Below are positions 17,127 through 27,920 of a stretch of 64,000 bases of DNA, one piece after another. Each line of letters begins with the position of its first letter. Positions within the stretch are counted from its first letter, which is position 1. Origin of the DNA: Rhodomicrobium vannielii ATCC 17100 (GTDB lineage Bacteria > Pseudomonadota > Alphaproteobacteria > Rhizobiales > Rhodomicrobiaceae); contig NC_014664.1 of the NCBI RefSeq assembly GCF_000166055.1, positions 3,937,501-4,001,500 of the forward strand, written 5' to 3'. Under the pieces are notes generated by a model, which was not told the origin of the DNA, ran no database searches, and saw nothing but the letters and a program-made list of their open reading frames with translations. Position numbers and translations under genes: made by a program.

Positions 17127-19055
17127 TCAGGACTGAGGCGATGTCACCGGCTTGCCATCGGTCAGCGCAACCGCCTTCGCCTTTACTTCGGCCTTCTTTT
17201 TCTCGTCGGCTTTCTTGTCGTCTTGCCGCTTCTTCTCCTCAATGCGCTTCGTTCGCTCGGCGGCCTTCTCCCAATCCTGCGCGAGGAGCTGCGCAAGCTC
17301 CTCCGAACGCTGCATGGCGAGCGCGGCCATCCTCTCGACATCGGTATAATGCGCGTAGTCCTCGTAGAGGCGCGCCTCGTCGTGCTCGCGGAAAGTCTCG
17401 ATGGTAAAGCGGATTTCGCCTTCCGAAAGACCGAGGCCGCGCAGCAGGTCGCGGGTTATTTCGAGTGTCGAGTGGAAGGCCTCGCGCTCGATGTTCTCAA
17501 CGCCGAGGTCCATCAATTGATGCACGTGACGCCGATTTCTCGCACGCGCGTAGATCGGAACATGCGGGAAGTATGCCTTTACGAGCTGCGCCGACTTGAG
17601 CGAGCTTTCCACGTCGTCGATGGCCAGCACGAAGGCGCGCGCCTTGCCCACTTCCGCCGCTTCCAGAATGGCGAGGCGGCTCGCGTCGCCAAAATAGCTC
17701 TTGTTGCCGAACTGGCCCACGAGCTGCACCTGATCGGGGTCGGCGTCGAGCGCGGTAAACGGGATGCCCTTCGCGGTCAGCACGCGCGCCACCACCTGCC
17801 CGACGCGGCCGAAGCCCGCGATGACCACATGCCCGGCACTCGCCGGCAACTCGTCGTAGAGGGGTTCCGCTTTGACCGTGCGTTTGCGCAGGAAGTCGTC
17901 CAGCGCCAGCAGAAGGGGCGTCGTCATCATCGACAGCGTGACGATGATCCCGAGCGAGGACGCGAGCGCCGAGGTCAGCACGCCGCCCTGCTCGGCGCTG
18001 GCGAAGACCACGAAGGCGAATTCGCCGCCCTGCGAGGCTACGATGGCGAAGCGCCGCGCCGATGGCGGGTTCAGCCGCTGCCAGCGCCCGACCGCATAGA
18101 GAACAGCGAATTTCACCGCGACAAGCACCACCACCGCCGAGGCGATCAGGAAGGGCTGGCGAAGCAGCGCGTTATAATCGAGCGCCATTCCGATGGAGGT
18201 GAAAAACAGCGCGAGAAGCAGCATCTCGAACGGCCGGATGTCGGCTTCGATCTGATGGCGAAAGTGCGAGTCGGCCAGCAGTACGCCCGCGAGGAACGCG
18301 CCGAGCGAGGCGGACAGGCCAATGGATGTCATCAGCAGCGAAACCGCCGCAACCGTCAGCAGCGAGGCCGCGATCATCGCTTCGCGGACCTGCGTGAGGG
18401 CGAGGAGATGATAGAGACGGTCGAGCAGGTAGCGTCCGGCGATGATGATCAGCGCGATGGCGGCGAAAATTTTCAGCACGCCTGCAAAGGTGAGAAGCTC
18501 CGGCGATGTCGCTTTCACCGCCAGAAGCGGCACCGCGACAAGAAGCGGGATCGCGGCGATATCCTGGAACAGCAGCACCGAGAAAGAGAGGCGGCCGTGC
18601 CGCGTCGTGAGTTCGCCCTTCTCTTCGAGCGTTTGCAGCGCGAGCACGGTGGAGGACAAGGCGAGCGTGAGCCCGACGAGCATCGCTTCCGAGAAGGATA
18701 AATCAGTGCTTGGGTTGACGCCCCAGATCAGCACCACGAGCAGGATGCCGGTTACGACGAATTGTGCCGACCCTGCGCCGAAGACGGCATCGCGCATCTT
18801 CCAGAGGCGTTTGAGACGCAGTTCGAGGCCGATGAGAAACAGGAACATCGCCACGCCAAGTTCGGCGATGTGACGCAACATCTCGGCGTCGTTCGTCGAA
18901 TAACCCAACATATAGCCGATGCCGTAGGGGCCGATGAAGGCGCCCGCCAACAAATAGCCAAGAATGGAGCCGAGCTTGAGCATGCGCGCGAGAGGCGCGG
19001 CCAGCGCCGCGACTCCCAGGAACACAACAAGCTGAATAAGGAGTTTTCCGTCCAT
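17127..19055 (-). CDS. Monovalent cation:proton antiporter-2 (KefB/KefC type) with RCK domain
   Basis: The 642-residue protein has an N-terminal Na/H-exchanger domain of about 12 helices (residues 1-385) and a TrkA-N/RCK nucleotide-binding domain (about 405-525) with HVVIAGFGRVGQVVARVL and the acidic residue in TALDAD. The last 60 residues are charged and rich in Lys and Glu, suggesting a coiled coil. KefB/KefC proteins release K+ during electrophile stress under glutathione control. No KefF/KefG ancillary flavoprotein gene is next to it. Length matches the family (about 600-650). Confidence 0.92.
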   Translation of the reverse strand: MDGKLLIQLVVFLGVAALAAPLARMLKLGSILGYLLAGAFIGPYGIGYMLGYSTNDAEMLRHIAELGVAMFLFLIGLELRLKRLWKMRDAVFGAGSAQFVVTGILLVVLIWGVNPSTDLSFSEAMLVGLTLALSSTVLALQTLEEKGELTTRHGRLSFSVLLFQDIAAIPLLVAVPLLAVKATSPELLTFAGVLKIFAAIALIIIAGRYLLDRLYHLLALTQVREAMIAASLLTVAAVSLLMTSIGLSASLGAFLAGVLLADSHFRHQIEADIRPFEMLLLALFFTSIGMALDYNALLRQPFLIASAVVVLVAVKFAVLYAVGRWQRLNPPSARRFAIVASQGGEFAFVVFASAEQGGVLTSALASSLGIIVTLSMMTTPLLLALDDFLRKRTVKAEPLYDELPASAGHVVIAGFGRVGQVVARVLTAKGIPFTALDADPDQVQLVGQFGNKSYFGDASRLAILEAAEVGKARAFVLAIDDVESSLKSAQLVKAYFPHVPIYARARNRRHVHQLMDLGVENIEREAFHSTLEITRDLLRGLGLSEGEIRFTIETFREHDEARLYEDYAHYTDVERMAALAMQRSEELAQLLAQDWEKAAERTKRIEEKKRQDDKKADEKKKAEVKAKAVALTDGKPVTSPQS

Positions 19056-19416
19056 CGCTCTTTTTTCAGGGGAACCGCAGCGGATGGCCTGCGCGACTGT
19101 CTGTAACCATTAAGGCAGGAAACATTGCCGCTGCCAACCCGGATCGGCCCGCGTTTTCTGGATTCAATTGCCCGGCAGATCGACCGTCGGAGGTTTGAGG
19201 CAAGAAGCCCGCGTCAGGTGCGACGCACGGCGCGCGTGCCGCAGGAGACGTGGGCACTTCCTTAAGCCCGGCTCCTGTCACGAACCTTTCGCGAACGGCG
19301 AAAAATGCGGCTGTGGTTAACCATTGGCACGGTTTCGGATACAGCTACCATTTGTATCGAGCTAATGTTACAATCTTAAGATGGTGATGACGAGCGTGCC
19401 GAGTGTGTAGCGTGAA
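19056..19416. other. Intergenic region between divergent genes
   Basis: The 361 bases between the antiporter gene and the small helix-turn-helix gene must contain both promoters. An AT-rich patch near 19340-19380 (TTTGTATCGAGCTAATGTTA) lies about 50 bases before the downstream gene. I found no gene, tRNA or strong hairpin. Confidence 0.4.
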
Positions 19417-19692
19417 ATGACAAACCTATCTGTTTTTCCGTCCCGATTCGCTTACGCCTGCCGGGCAAAAAGGATGCCTCCGGAGGAAGTGGCCGAGCGG
19501 GCGGGACTACCGGCCGAGGCGGGACAGGATCTTGCCGTGACAGCGATCCATCTGCCGCTCTACCGGCTTTGTTATGTCGCCGACGTTCTCGATGTCAGTC
19601 TCGATTGGCTGCTCGGGCGCGAACCTGCCGCGCGAAGCGAACAGCCTCAGCAGCCCCAGCGGCAGCAGGCGCGCACGGCCCCGAGGGCATAA
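19417..19692 (+). CDS. Small XRE-like helix-turn-helix protein
   Basis: This 91-residue protein resembles the N-terminal half of XRE-type regulators. FAYACRAKRMPPEEVAERAG forms helix 1 and the start of the helix-turn-helix, and LYRLCYVADVLDVSLDWLLG is the typical last helices with the DWLLG ending. The central recognition helix is unusually short and Ala-rich, so DNA binding may be weak. The C-terminal 20 residues are Gln/Pro/Arg-rich. A target is not evident. Confidence 0.65.
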   Translation: MTNLSVFPSRFAYACRAKRMPPEEVAERAGLPAEAGQDLAVTAIHLPLYRLCYVADVLDVSLDWLLGREPAARSEQPQQPQRQQARTAPRA

Positions 19693-19957
19693 CGCGCGGC
19701 GGCCTTTCGCCTCAGCGGCTCGCAAGCGGCAGACTGCACCACGACCGCGCACTCCAGCTGCAACGCGCCACAAACAGGCCACCTGTTTACGTGCACGGCC
19801 CGTCGTGTTATGGGCAAGTCCATGGCCAAACCGGACGCTCAACCCCTGTCAACCTTTGAAAGCCGACGACGATCGCGCCTTGCGTGAGGCTGCGCGCGTC
19901 CGAAAACGCTGCGAGCCGCTCCCGTTCTCCCCGGTCTTTCTGAGAAACAGGTTCGCG

Positions 19958-20479
19958 ATGACGATGCCGTCCGCCACGATCCGGCTGCAAACGCCTGACG
20001 ATCAACCAGCCCTCCAGTACCTCAACGAATGCGCCTTCGGGCCGGGCCGTTTCGCCCGCACCGCCTATCGCGTCCGCGAGAACTCGGTGCGCGATCCGCG
20101 CCTCAATCTCTGCATGGAACTCGACGGCGTTATGGTGGGCGCGATGGACCTGACGCCGGTCACGGTCGGCGATGTGCCGGGCGCGCTTCTGCTCGGCCCG
20201 CTGATCGTCTCGGGCGATCATCAGAGCCTCGGTCACGGCCTTCGGCTGATGCTTTACGGTCTCAAGCGCGCGAAAGATCTCGGCTATCGGATCGTGATCC
20301 TCGTCGGCGACCTCCCCTATTACCTGCGTGCCGGGTTCTGCCCCATACCGCGCGGCCGCATTGAGCTTCCGGGGCCGGTCGATCCGGCGCGGCTGCTTTA
20401 TGCCGAACTCGTACCGGGCGCGCTGGAAGAGTACAGCGGCCTTATTCGCGGCATGCGCGATCCGAGCAACGTCGATTAA
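19958..20479 (+). CDS. GNAT family N-acetyltransferase (YhbS-like)
   Basis: The 173-residue protein has a GNAT fold: an N-terminal strand (TIRLQTPDDQPALQYL), central strands (MVGAMDLTPVTVGD, ALLLGPLIVSGDHQSLGHG) with the acetyl-CoA pyrophosphate-binding loop around HQSLGHGLRLM, and the YRIVILVGDLPYYLRAGFCP segment typical of YhbS-like members. ATG 19958 starts this domain; an open frame runs upstream to 19574 but shows no similarity. The substrate is unknown. Confidence 0.8.
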   Translation: MTMPSATIRLQTPDDQPALQYLNECAFGPGRFARTAYRVRENSVRDPRLNLCMELDGVMVGAMDLTPVTVGDVPGALLLGPLIVSGDHQSLGHGLRLMLYGLKRAKDLGYRIVILVGDLPYYLRAGFCPIPRGRIELPGPVDPARLLYAELVPGALEEYSGLIRGMRDPSNVD

Positions 20480-20936
20480 CATCCGCCGCATCGAAGGAGC
20501 GCTCAGCCTTTCGTTCGAGCATGAATGTATCGCAAAGCCTGCGTCCGGTTTTGCGGATCATGCTTTAGCATCGGCCTGCTTGAAATCATTGGAATGACGA
20601 GGCCGAATTGAGATAAACATTGTTACCGGAAGCGGAGGCGGGACGCGTGTTTTTGCGAATCTCACCGGCGCGTCTCACCGACAAGTGACCGCAGTTGTCG
20701 GGCCTTCGGCTTGCTCTTTGCAGTGCCTGCGTTAAGAGCAATTGCGGCACGTCTCGTAGGCATATCGTCCGTTAAATAATCACTGCGAAAGGGTGCGCTT
20801 TTAGGTCGCGCGACGACTTGTTATAAAAACAGCTCGTGAGAGCACTCTGTTCGCAATTTAGGTTAGTTAACCGTTGCCGCGCGCGGCCCCTTGGTGACAT
20901 AAAGGCGTCCGGGGGTTGGGCCAACAAAGGACAAAA
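20480..20936. other. Intergenic leader upstream of the nuoG block
   Basis: These 457 bases probably hold the promoter for the nuoG-DUF1467 operon, because nuoF does not precede it here. A palindromic repeat lies at 20518-20564. An AT-richer stretch (20770-20870) contains TTGTTATAAAA and GGTTAGTTAACC, plausible promoter material without a clear consensus. AAAGGAC at about 20926-20932 is the nuoG ribosome site. No gene is visible. Confidence 0.45.
20518..20564. repeat. Palindromic intergenic repeat
   Basis: AGCATGA (20518-20524) and TCATGCT (20558-20564) bracket a sequence with CGGTTTTGCGG. The arrangement resembles the short palindromic elements with GCATGAT ends that are frequent between genes of Hyphomicrobiales. 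Confidence 0.5.
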
Positions 20937-23036
20937 ATGCCGAAGCTGAACATCAACGGCAATGAGGTCGAGGTCGAAGACGGCATAACGCTTCTGCAGG
21001 CATGTGAGCTGGCCGGCGCGGAAATACCGCGCTTCTGCTATCACGAGCGGCTGTCCATCGCGGGCAACTGCCGCATGTGCCTCGTGGAAATAGCGGGAAT
21101 GCCGAAGCCGATGGCATCTTGCGCGATGAATGTCAGCGATTTACGGCCGAACCGTGACGGCACGCCGCCGACGATTCTCACCGATTCACCGATGGTGAAG
21201 AAGGCGCGCGAAGGCGTGATGGAGTTCCTGCTGATCAACCATCCGCTCGATTGCCCGATCTGCGATCAGGGCGGAGAGTGCGATCTTCAGGACCAGGCGA
21301 TGTATTACGGCTCCGAAGGCAGCCGCTATCGCGAGAACAAGCGCGCCGTCGAAGAGAAATACCTCGGTCCTCTCATCAAGACGTTCATGACGCGCTGTAT
21401 TCAGTGCACGCGCTGCGTCCGCTTCATGTCAGAAGTCGCGGGCGTGCCGGAACTCGGCGCGATCGGACGCGGCGAGGACATGGAGATATCCACCTACCTC
21501 GAACGCGGGCTTCATTCGGAACTCAGCGGCAACATCGTCGACCTGTGCCCCGTGGGTGCGCTGACGTCGAAGCCTTATTCGTTCGTGGCGCGGCCTTGGG
21601 AACTGCGCAAGACCGAGTCCATCGACGTGATGGACGGCCTCGGCTCCAACATCCGCATCGACAGTCGCGGCCGCGAAGTCATGCGAATCCTGCCGCGCAA
21701 CCACGACGGCGTGAACGAGGAATGGCTGTCCGATAAATCGCGCGCAATCGTCGACGGCCTCAAGAAGAAGCGGCTCGACCGCCCTTATATGCGCCGGGAT
21801 GGCGTACTTGAAGAAGTGTCGTGGTACGAGGCGTTCACCGAGATCGCCGCGCAGGTCGAGAAGGCCGGCGCGCGGAAGGTGGGCGCCATCGCGGGCGACC
21901 TCTGCTCGGTCGAAGACATGTTCGCGCTGAAGACGCTGCTTGAGCTTCTCGGCTCGCCGAACATGGATTGCCGCCAGCAGAGCCAGAAGCTCCACCCCAA
22001 GCACGGTCGCGGAAGTTACCTGTTCAACGCGACCATCGCCGGCATCTCGAAAGCCGACGTCATCCTGCTCATCGGCACGAATCCGCGCAAGGAAGCCGCC
22101 GTGCTCAATGCGCGCATTCGCTGCGCGTACCTGCACAATCACGCGCGCGTCGGGTTGGTCGGCCCGGAGGCGGACCTCACCTATCCTTACGAGTGGCTCG
22201 GCAATTCGCTCGCCGTGCTCGACGAGATCGCGAAGCCCGACAATCCGGTGCTGAAGGCGCTGGCAGAGGCGTCGCATCCGCTCATCATCGTCGGCCAGGA
22301 CGCGCTATCGCATGAGGCGGGCGACGCCGTGTTGGCGAAGGCCGCGGAGATCGCGGCGGCGGCGGTGAAGGGCCGCGAGGATGCGGGCTGGAACCCGCTC
22401 TCGATCCTTCACACCAGCGCCGCGCTCGTCGGCGGCCTCGACATCGGGTTCGTGCCGGGCGAGGGCGGCCTCGACACGGCGGGCATCCTCGAAGGCACGC
22501 AAAGCGGCGACATCGAAGTGCTCTATCTTCTCGGCGCTGACGAGTTCGACGTGAGCCGCACGGGCGATGCCTTCGTGATCTATCAGGGCTCGCACGGCGA
22601 CTCGGGCGCGCGCATCGCGGACATCATCCTGCCGGGCGCCGCGTACACCGAGAAGAACGGCACCTACGTCAACACCGAAGGCCGCGTGCAACTCGGCGAA
22701 CGCGCGATCTTCCCGCCCGGCGATGCCCGCGAGGACTGGACCATTCTCCGCGCGCTATCGGAACATCTCGGCGCGAAGCTGCCTTTCGACTGTTTCGGGT
22801 CGCTGCGCAGGGCGCTTTACAAGGCGCATCCGCATCTCGCCGCCATCGACACGGTCGAGGCAGCCAAGGTCGAGCTGAAGCTCGGCGATGTACCGCCGCT
22901 GCCGGATACGCCATTCGGCGTTTTCATCGAAGATTTCTACCAGACGAACCCGATTGCGCGGTCCTCGGCGGTCCTCGCCGAGCTTTCAGCGCTGCATCAG
23001 GAATACGAGCAGGGACTTGCGGGCGCCGATGGCTGA
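20937..23036 (+). CDS. nuoG: NADH-quinone oxidoreductase subunit G (NuoG)
   Basis: This 699-residue peripheral-arm subunit of complex I carries several iron-sulfur clusters on the electron path from NADH. [2Fe-2S] ligands are C34, C45, C48 and C62. The His-ligated cluster has [19 protein letters not shown], and a further [4Fe-4S] has [10 protein letters not shown] with a later Cys. The C-terminal molybdopterin-like domain (residues about 220-690) lacks cofactor chemistry, as in all NuoG. ATG 20937 ([16 protein letters not shown]) is supported by AAAGGAC upstream. Its stop overlaps the nuoH start. It is the first gene of the distal complex I block; nuoF, its usual upstream neighbour, is elsewhere. 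Confidence 0.96.
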   Translation: MPKLNINGNEVEVEDGITLLQACELAGAEIPRFCYHERLSIAGNCRMCLVEIAGMPKPMASCAMNVSDLRPNRDGTPPTILTDSPMVKKAREGVMEFLLINHPLDCPICDQGGECDLQDQAMYYGSEGSRYRENKRAVEEKYLGPLIKTFMTRCIQCTRCVRFMSEVAGVPELGAIGRGEDMEISTYLERGLHSELSGNIVDLCPVGALTSKPYSFVARPWELRKTESIDVMDGLGSNIRIDSRGREVMRILPRNHDGVNEEWLSDKSRAIVDGLKKKRLDRPYMRRDGVLEEVSWYEAFTEIAAQVEKAGARKVGAIAGDLCSVEDMFALKTLLELLGSPNMDCRQQSQKLHPKHGRGSYLFNATIAGISKADVILLIGTNPRKEAAVLNARIRCAYLHNHARVGLVGPEADLTYPYEWLGNSLAVLDEIAKPDNPVLKALAEASHPLIIVGQDALSHEAGDAVLAKAAEIAAAAVKGREDAGWNPLSILHTSAALVGGLDIGFVPGEGGLDTAGILEGTQSGDIEVLYLLGADEFDVSRTGDAFVIYQGSHGDSGARIADIILPGAAYTEKNGTYVNTEGRVQLGERAIFPPGDAREDWTILRALSEHLGAKLPFDCFGSLRRALYKAHPHLAAIDTVEAAKVELKLGDVPPLPDTPFGVFIEDFYQTNPIARSSAVLAELSALHQEYEQGLAGADG

Positions 23037-24060
23037 TTGGAGCACACTCTGGAGTAACTACGGCTTTCCGACCGCGCTTATCCTCGGTCAAAGCCTGTTG
23101 ACGCTCGTCGCGTTGCTTCTGTTCGTCGCGTATCTGCTGCTCGCGGACCGCAAGATCTGGGCGGCTGTGCAGCTTCGGCGCGGACCGAACGTCGTCGGCG
23201 CTTACGGGCTCCTTCAATCCTTCGCCGACTTCCTCAAATTCGTGGTGAAGGAGCCGGTCATTCCGGCGGGTGCCGACAAGACGCTGTTCCTGCTCGCGCC
23301 GCTCGCCACAACCGTGCTCGCGCTCGCGGGCTGGGCCGTGATCCCGGTGGCGGACGGCTGGGTGGTGTCCGATCTGAATGTCGGCATTCTGTATCTCTTC
23401 GCGATCTCGTCGCTCGGCGTCTACGGCATCATCATCGGCGGCTGGGCTTCGAACTCGAAATATCCGTTCCTCGGCGCTCTCCGCTCGGCCGCGCAGATGG
23501 TTTCCTACGAGGTATCCATCGGCTTCGTACTGGTGGCGGTGATCCTGTGCGCGGGCACGTTGAACCTCTCCGGCATCGTCGAGGCGCAACGCAGCAACTA
23601 CGGCCTCTTCGGCTGGTACTGGCTACCGCTATTCCCGATGTTCGTGGTGTTTTTCATCTCGGCGCTCGCGGAGACGAACCGCCCACCCTTCGACTTACCC
23701 GAGGCGGAATCGGAGCTCGTCGCGGGCTTCATGGTAGAATACTCTTCGACGCCCTATCTTCTCCTGATGCTTGGCGAATATGTCGCGATCACCGTGATGT
23801 GCGCGCTGACGACGATCCTGTTCATGGGCGGCTGGCTGCCACCGTTCGAGGTCGCGCCGTTTACCTGGGTGCCGGGGATCTTCTGGTTCGTTCTGAAATT
23901 CTGCTTCGTCTTCTTCCTGTTCGCGATGGTGAAGGCGATCGTGCCCCGCTACCGCTACGACCAGTTGATGCGGCTTGGCTGGAAGATCTTCCTTCCGACG
24001 TCGCTCGCGATGGTGGTGGTTGTGGCTGCGGTTCTGCAATTCGGAGGTCTCGCGCGCTAG
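23029..24060 (+). CDS. nuoH: NADH-quinone oxidoreductase subunit H (NuoH)
   Basis: This 343-residue integral membrane subunit forms the quinone-binding chamber at the junction of the complex I arms. About eight transmembrane helices are visible, with the conserved [14 protein letters not shown], the loop [14 protein letters not shown], and [20 protein letters not shown], which carries the quinone-site acidic residues. ATG 23029 overlaps the nuoG stop by 8 bases, indicating coupling. Upstream in-frame codons belong to the nuoG region and are not used. Confidence 0.96.
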   Translation: MADWSTLWSNYGFPTALILGQSLLTLVALLLFVAYLLLADRKIWAAVQLRRGPNVVGAYGLLQSFADFLKFVVKEPVIPAGADKTLFLLAPLATTVLALAGWAVIPVADGWVVSDLNVGILYLFAISSLGVYGIIIGGWASNSKYPFLGALRSAAQMVSYEVSIGFVLVAVILCAGTLNLSGIVEAQRSNYGLFGWYWLPLFPMFVVFFISALAETNRPPFDLPEAESELVAGFMVEYSSTPYLLLMLGEYVAITVMCALTTILFMGGWLPPFEVAPFTWVPGIFWFVLKFCFVFFLFAMVKAIVPRYRYDQLMRLGWKIFLPTSLAMVVVVAAVLQFGGLAR

Positions 24061-24088
24061 CGCGGGCTTATCCCAAGGGAGTGCATGC

Positions 24089-24580
24089 ATGGGCGGCTTC
24101 GGCCAGTCTTTGAGATCAGCGGTTCTCGGCGAGTTTCTTGTCGCGACATGGCTTGCCATGAAGTATTTCTTCGGGCCGAAAGCGACGATCAACTATCCGT
24201 TCGAGAAGAACCCGCTCTCGCCCCGCTTTCGCGGCGAGCACGCGCTGCGCCGTTATCCGAACGGCATGGAGCGCTGCATCGCGTGCAAGCTTTGCGAGGC
24301 CATCTGCCCGGCGCAGGCCATCACAATCGAGGCGGGGCCACGCCGCAACGACGGCACGCGCCGCACGACGCGCTACGATATCGATATGGTGAAGTGCATC
24401 TATTGCGGCTTCTGTCAGGAAGCCTGCCCGGTGGATGCCATCGTCGAAGGACCAAATTTCGAGTTCGCTACAGAAACGCGAGAGGAATTGCTGTACGACA
24501 AGGAAAAGCTGCTTGCGAACGGGGACAGATGGGAGCGCATTCTCGCAAAAAATATTGAACTCGATGCGCCCTACCGTTAA
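24089..24580 (+). CDS. nuoI: NADH-quinone oxidoreductase subunit I (NuoI)
   Basis: This 163-residue peripheral subunit has two [4Fe-4S] ferredoxin motifs, [12 protein letters not shown] and [12 protein letters not shown], which bind clusters N6a and N6b on the route to quinone. The N-terminal amphipathic segment ([12 protein letters not shown]) docks to the membrane arm. AAGGGAG precedes ATG 24089. An 8-bp hairpin overlaps the stop codon, and the next gene starts 448 bases later, an unusually long gap for nuoI-nuoJ. Confidence 0.96.
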   Translation: MGGFGQSLRSAVLGEFLVATWLAMKYFFGPKATINYPFEKNPLSPRFRGEHALRRYPNGMERCIACKLCEAICPAQAITIEAGPRRNDGTRRTTRYDIDMVKCIYCGFCQEACPVDAIVEGPNFEFATETREELLYDKEKLLANGDRWERILAKNIELDAPYR

Positions 24581-24595
24581 CCTTTTCTAACGGTA
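24572..24595 (+). terminator. Hairpin overlapping the nuoI stop codon
   Basis: TACCGTTA (24572-24579) and TAACGGTA (24588-24595) form a perfect 8-bp stem around an ACCTTTTC loop. It includes part of the stop codon and stands at the head of the long nuoI-nuoJ gap, so it may attenuate or end transcription. There is no downstream T run. Confidence 0.4.
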
Positions 24596-25028
24596 ATCCG
24601 ACTGTCTCCACTCACAGGCTCGCGCGTGTAACGCCTGACGCGGCGAACATGACGCGCAACTGATTTGCTCTCCTCCGACGAGGGGCGGAGGGAGCGCGAA
24701 CCGCCGTGAGCGGCGGCTTCTTCCCCTCGCCGCAGAACGTCGCCATCCGGCAAGAGGGTACGAACCGGAGGGCGGCACTCGAAGGGGTTCACACGAGATC
24801 GATCTGTCGTCAGGCCGAAATGCCTCGGCGCAAGACGCGATTGGCATAAACAGGAGTGCCCCGCGCCCACACGGACGCCGGGTTCCGAAGATCGATTTGC
24901 GAGGGCGCATCGCGGCCTTGCTGTCGAGCTTGAACGAAAGGACGGGTTGCGTTCGCCTGGCGATCGCGATCCAGAGGACGAACCATGTCTTCCACGGCTT
25001 ACGCCGCACATTTCGAGATCGGCCGCGC
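24581..25028. other. 448-base gap inside the nuo operon (nuoI-nuoJ)
   Basis: The gap contains two further GC hairpins (CCTCCG/CGGAGG near 24672-24691 and CCGCCG-TGAG-CGGCGG at 24701-24716). It has no family-recognisable gene on either strand; the minus-strand frame across it is Arg/Ser-rich and resembles noise. The stretch may hold an internal terminator followed by a promoter for nuoJ-nuoN, or be the scar of an insertion. Confidence 0.45.
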
Positions 25029-25631
25029 ATGACAATCGCTGGATACTTCTTCTATCTGTTTTCCATCGTGCTCATCTCATCGGGCGCGATGGTGATTTCC
25101 GCGCGAAATCCGGTCCATTCCGTGCTGTTCCTCATCCTTGCCTTCCTGAACGCGGCGGGGCTTTTCGTGCTGCTCGGTGCCGAGTTCCTGGCGATGATCC
25201 TGGTCATCGTCTATGTGGGCGCGGTCGCGGTGCTGTTTCTGTTCGTGGTGATGACACTCGACATCGACTTCGGCCAGCTACGCAAGGGCATGAGCCGCTA
25301 TTTGCCCATCGGCATTCTGGTCGGGCTCGTGCTGGTGACGGAGTTGATCCTCGTCGTCGGCGGCTTCACGATGGCGCCGGGCGCGATCCGGCCAGTGGCA
25401 AGCGCGCAGGTCTCCAACACCGAGGCGATTGGGCGCGTTCTCTACACGGATTACCTCTATTTCTTCCAGCTTTCCGGGCTCGTGCTTCTCGTCGCGATGA
25501 TCGGGGCTATTGTGCTGACGCTGCGTCACCGGCCCGATTCGAAACGGCAGAACGTCGCGCGGCAGGTCGGACGCAAACGCGAGGACGCTATCGAGGTGGT
25601 TAAAGTCGAAACCGGGAAAGGGATCTCCTGA
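25029..25631 (+). CDS. nuoJ: NADH-quinone oxidoreductase subunit J (NuoJ)
   Basis: This 200-residue membrane-arm subunit has five transmembrane helices. It includes the conserved [18 protein letters not shown] segment and the helix-3 region [20 protein letters not shown], which takes part in coupling. The charged C-terminal tail ([20 protein letters not shown]) is on the soluble side. ATG 25029 gives the family start MTIAGYFFY; frame extension upstream lies in the non-coding gap. nuoK follows 5 bases later. Confidence 0.95.
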   Translation: MTIAGYFFYLFSIVLISSGAMVISARNPVHSVLFLILAFLNAAGLFVLLGAEFLAMILVIVYVGAVAVLFLFVVMTLDIDFGQLRKGMSRYLPIGILVGLVLVTELILVVGGFTMAPGAIRPVASAQVSNTEAIGRVLYTDYLYFFQLSGLVLLVAMIGAIVLTLRHRPDSKRQNVARQVGRKREDAIEVVKVETGKGIS

Positions 25632-25636
25632 GGGCC

Positions 25637-25978
25637 ATGCTGAACACGATCTCCCCCGTCGAGGCCGCGACCGGCATCGCACTCCAGCAATATCTCACCG
25701 TCGCCGCGATCCTCTTCACGCTCGGCGCCTTTGGCATCTTCCTGAACCGGAAGAACGTCATCATCATCCTGATGTCCGTCGAGCTGATGCTGCTCGCGGT
25801 GAACATCAACCTCGTCGCCTTCTCGGCCTATCTGAACGACCTCACGGGCCAAATCTTCGCACTGATGGTGCTGACCGTCGCGGCGGCCGAGGCTGCCATC
25901 GGGCTGGCGATCATCGTCATCTACCACCGGAACCGCGGCTCCATCGCCGTTGACGACATCAACTCGATGAAAGGCTGA
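25637..25978 (+). CDS. nuoK: NADH-quinone oxidoreductase subunit K (NuoK)
   Basis: This three-helix, Mrp-related subunit of the proton-pumping arm has 113 residues. The core begins [20 protein letters not shown] and contains the functionally important Glu residues in [14 protein letters not shown] and [10 protein letters not shown]. It is about 11 residues longer than the usual 102 at the N-terminus ([15 protein letters not shown]). It sits between nuoJ and nuoL with very short spacers. Confidence 0.95.
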   Translation: MLNTISPVEAATGIALQQYLTVAAILFTLGAFGIFLNRKNVIIILMSVELMLLAVNINLVAFSAYLNDLTGQIFALMVLTVAAAEAAIGLAIIVIYHRNRGSIAVDDINSMKG

Positions 25979-25985
25979 GGCGGGC

Positions 25986-27920
25986 ATGTATCAGGCCATC
26001 GTCCTACTTCCGCTGATCGGCGCGCTCTGTGCCGGCTTTTTCGGGCGCTCGCTCGGCGACAAGAATTCCGGCTTTCTGACGAGCGCTCTCGTTCTCGTCT
26101 CGGCGGCCCTTTCGTGGCTCGCGCTCTATCAGGTCGGCATCGAGGGGCAGGAAGCGCGTATAACGCTCTTCCCTTGGATCGGCGTCGGCGATCTGCAAAC
26201 ATCGTGGTCGCTCCGCATCGACACGCTGACCGCCGTCATGCTCGTGGTGGTGAACACCGTCTCCGCGCTCGTTCACATCTATTCCGTCGGCTACATGTCC
26301 GACGACGACCGCCAGCCGCTGTTCTTCTCCTACCTGTCGCTGTTCACCTTCGCGATGCTCTCGCTCGTGACGGCTGACAACCTCGTGCAGCTTTTCTTCG
26401 GCTGGGAGGGCGTGGGCCTCGCGTCCTATCTGCTCATCGGTTTCTGGTATCAGCGCGAAAGCGCAAATGCGGCGGCGATCAAGGCGTTCGTCGTCAATCG
26501 CGTGGGCGATTTCGGCTTCGCGATCGGCATCTTCGCGATCTGGTTCATTTTCCGCGATGTGAACTTCGACACCATCTTCGCCGCCGCGAAGGAGCATCAG
26601 GCTACAACGATCCCGTTCTTCGGCTATCAGGTGCCCGCGCTCGATTTCATCTGCCTTTTCCTGTTCATGGGCGCGATGGGCAAGTCGGCGCAGTTCCTGC
26701 TGCACACGTGGTTGCCTGACGCGATGGAAGGCCCGACGCCGGTTTCCGCCCTCATCCACGCGGCCACGATGGTCACCGCGGGTGTGTTCATGGTCGCGCG
26801 GCTGTCACCGTTGTTTGAACTGTCGCCGATTGCGCTGCTCGTCGTGACCTGCGTTGGCGCGATCACCGCGTTCTTCGCGGCCACCGTTGGCTTGGCGCAG
26901 AACGACATCAAGCGCGTCATCGCCTATTCGACCTGCTCGCAGCTCGGTTACATGTTCGTCGCGCTTGGGCTTTCGGCCTATGGCGCGGCGGTGTTTCACC
27001 TCTTTACGCACGCTTTCTTCAAGGCGCTGCTGTTCCTCGGCGCAGGCTCCGTGATCCACGCGCTCCACGGCGAGCAGGATCTGCGCAAGATGGGCGGCAT
27101 GCGCAAGGCCATCCCGTTCACCTTCGGCATGATGGTCATCGGCACGCTGTCGCTCACGGGTTTTCCCTTCACGGCGGGCTACTTCTCGAAGGACATGATT
27201 ATCGAGGTGGCCGAAGTCTCGCATTCGGCGGTCGGGCAAACCGTCTACTGGATGCTGATCTTCGCCGCCTTCCTCACCTCCTTCTACTCGTGGCGCCTGA
27301 TCTTCATGGCGTTCTACGGCGAGCCGAAGGATCATCACGCCTTCGAGCACGCGCATGAATCGCCGCCGGTGATGACGGGGCCGCTTCTGATCCTCGCCGC
27401 CGGCGCGCTGTTCGCGGGGCTCATCTTCGCACCCTATTTCGTTGGCGCGGACTACGCCCAGTTCTGGCGCAGCTCTCTCTTGTTCCTGCACGGTTGGCAC
27501 GAGCCGCATGTGGCCGACGTCTTCATGAAGTGGCTGCCGACGATCGTGATGGCGGGGGGCTTCGGCGTCGCCTACTGGGCCTATATCTCCTCGCCCGGCA
27601 TTCCTGCCTGGACCGTCAAGACGTTCAAGCCGATCCACGCCTTCCTCTACAACAAGTGGTACTTCGACGAGCTTTACGACTGGATCTTCGTGCGGCCCAC
27701 GCGCTGGATCGCCCGCGTGCTGTGGAAATACGGCGACGGCGCGATCATCGACGGGCTCGGCCCGGACGGGGTGGCCGCCAGCGTGATCGCCACCACGAAA
27801 CGCGTCGTCCGCATCCAGACCGGCTTCGTCTACACCTACGCCTTCGTCATGCTGATAGGCGTGACGGTCCTCATCACCTGGTTCGCCTACCTTTATCGCG
27901 GGGCTTTGTTCACCCTATGA
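25986..27920 (+). CDS. nuoL: NADH-quinone oxidoreductase subunit L (NuoL)
   Basis: This 644-residue antiporter-like subunit is at the distal end of the membrane arm. It has the conserved [19 protein letters not shown] (Glu of the proton channel), [20 protein letters not shown] and [10 protein letters not shown] motifs, and a C-terminal lateral helix region after about residue 540. It overlaps nuoM by 4 bases (ATGA), a strong sign of coupling. Confidence 0.97.
   Translation: MYQAIVLLPLIGALCAGFFGRSLGDKNSGFLTSALVLVSAALSWLALYQVGIEGQEARITLFPWIGVGDLQTSWSLRIDTLTAVMLVVVNTVSALVHIYSVGYMSDDDRQPLFFSYLSLFTFAMLSLVTADNLVQLFFGWEGVGLASYLLIGFWYQRESANAAAIKAFVVNRVGDFGFAIGIFAIWFIFRDVNFDTIFAAAKEHQATTIPFFGYQVPALDFICLFLFMGAMGKSAQFLLHTWLPDAMEGPTPVSALIHAATMVTAGVFMVARLSPLFELSPIALLVVTCVGAITAFFAATVGLAQNDIKRVIAYSTCSQLGYMFVALGLSAYGAAVFHLFTHAFFKALLFLGAGSVIHALHGEQDLRKMGGMRKAIPFTFGMMVIGTLSLTGFPFTAGYFSKDMIIEVAEVSHSAVGQTVYWMLIFAAFLTSFYSWRLIFMAFYGEPKDHHAFEHAHESPPVMTGPLLILAAGALFAGLIFAPYFVGADYAQFWRSSLLFLHGWHEPHVADVFMKWLPTIVMAGGFGVAYWAYISSPGIPAWTVKTFKPIHAFLYNKWYFDELYDWIFVRPTRWIARVLWKYGDGAIIDGLGPDGVAASVIATTKRVVRIQTGFVYTYAFVMLIGVTVLITWFAYLYRGALFTL

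Noticed and set aside
17073-18701. 542-residue open frame opposite the KefB-type antiporter gene
   Set aside because: Rich in Arg, Glu, His and Gln, with no family motif; it mirrors the strong codon bias of the real gene on the other strand.
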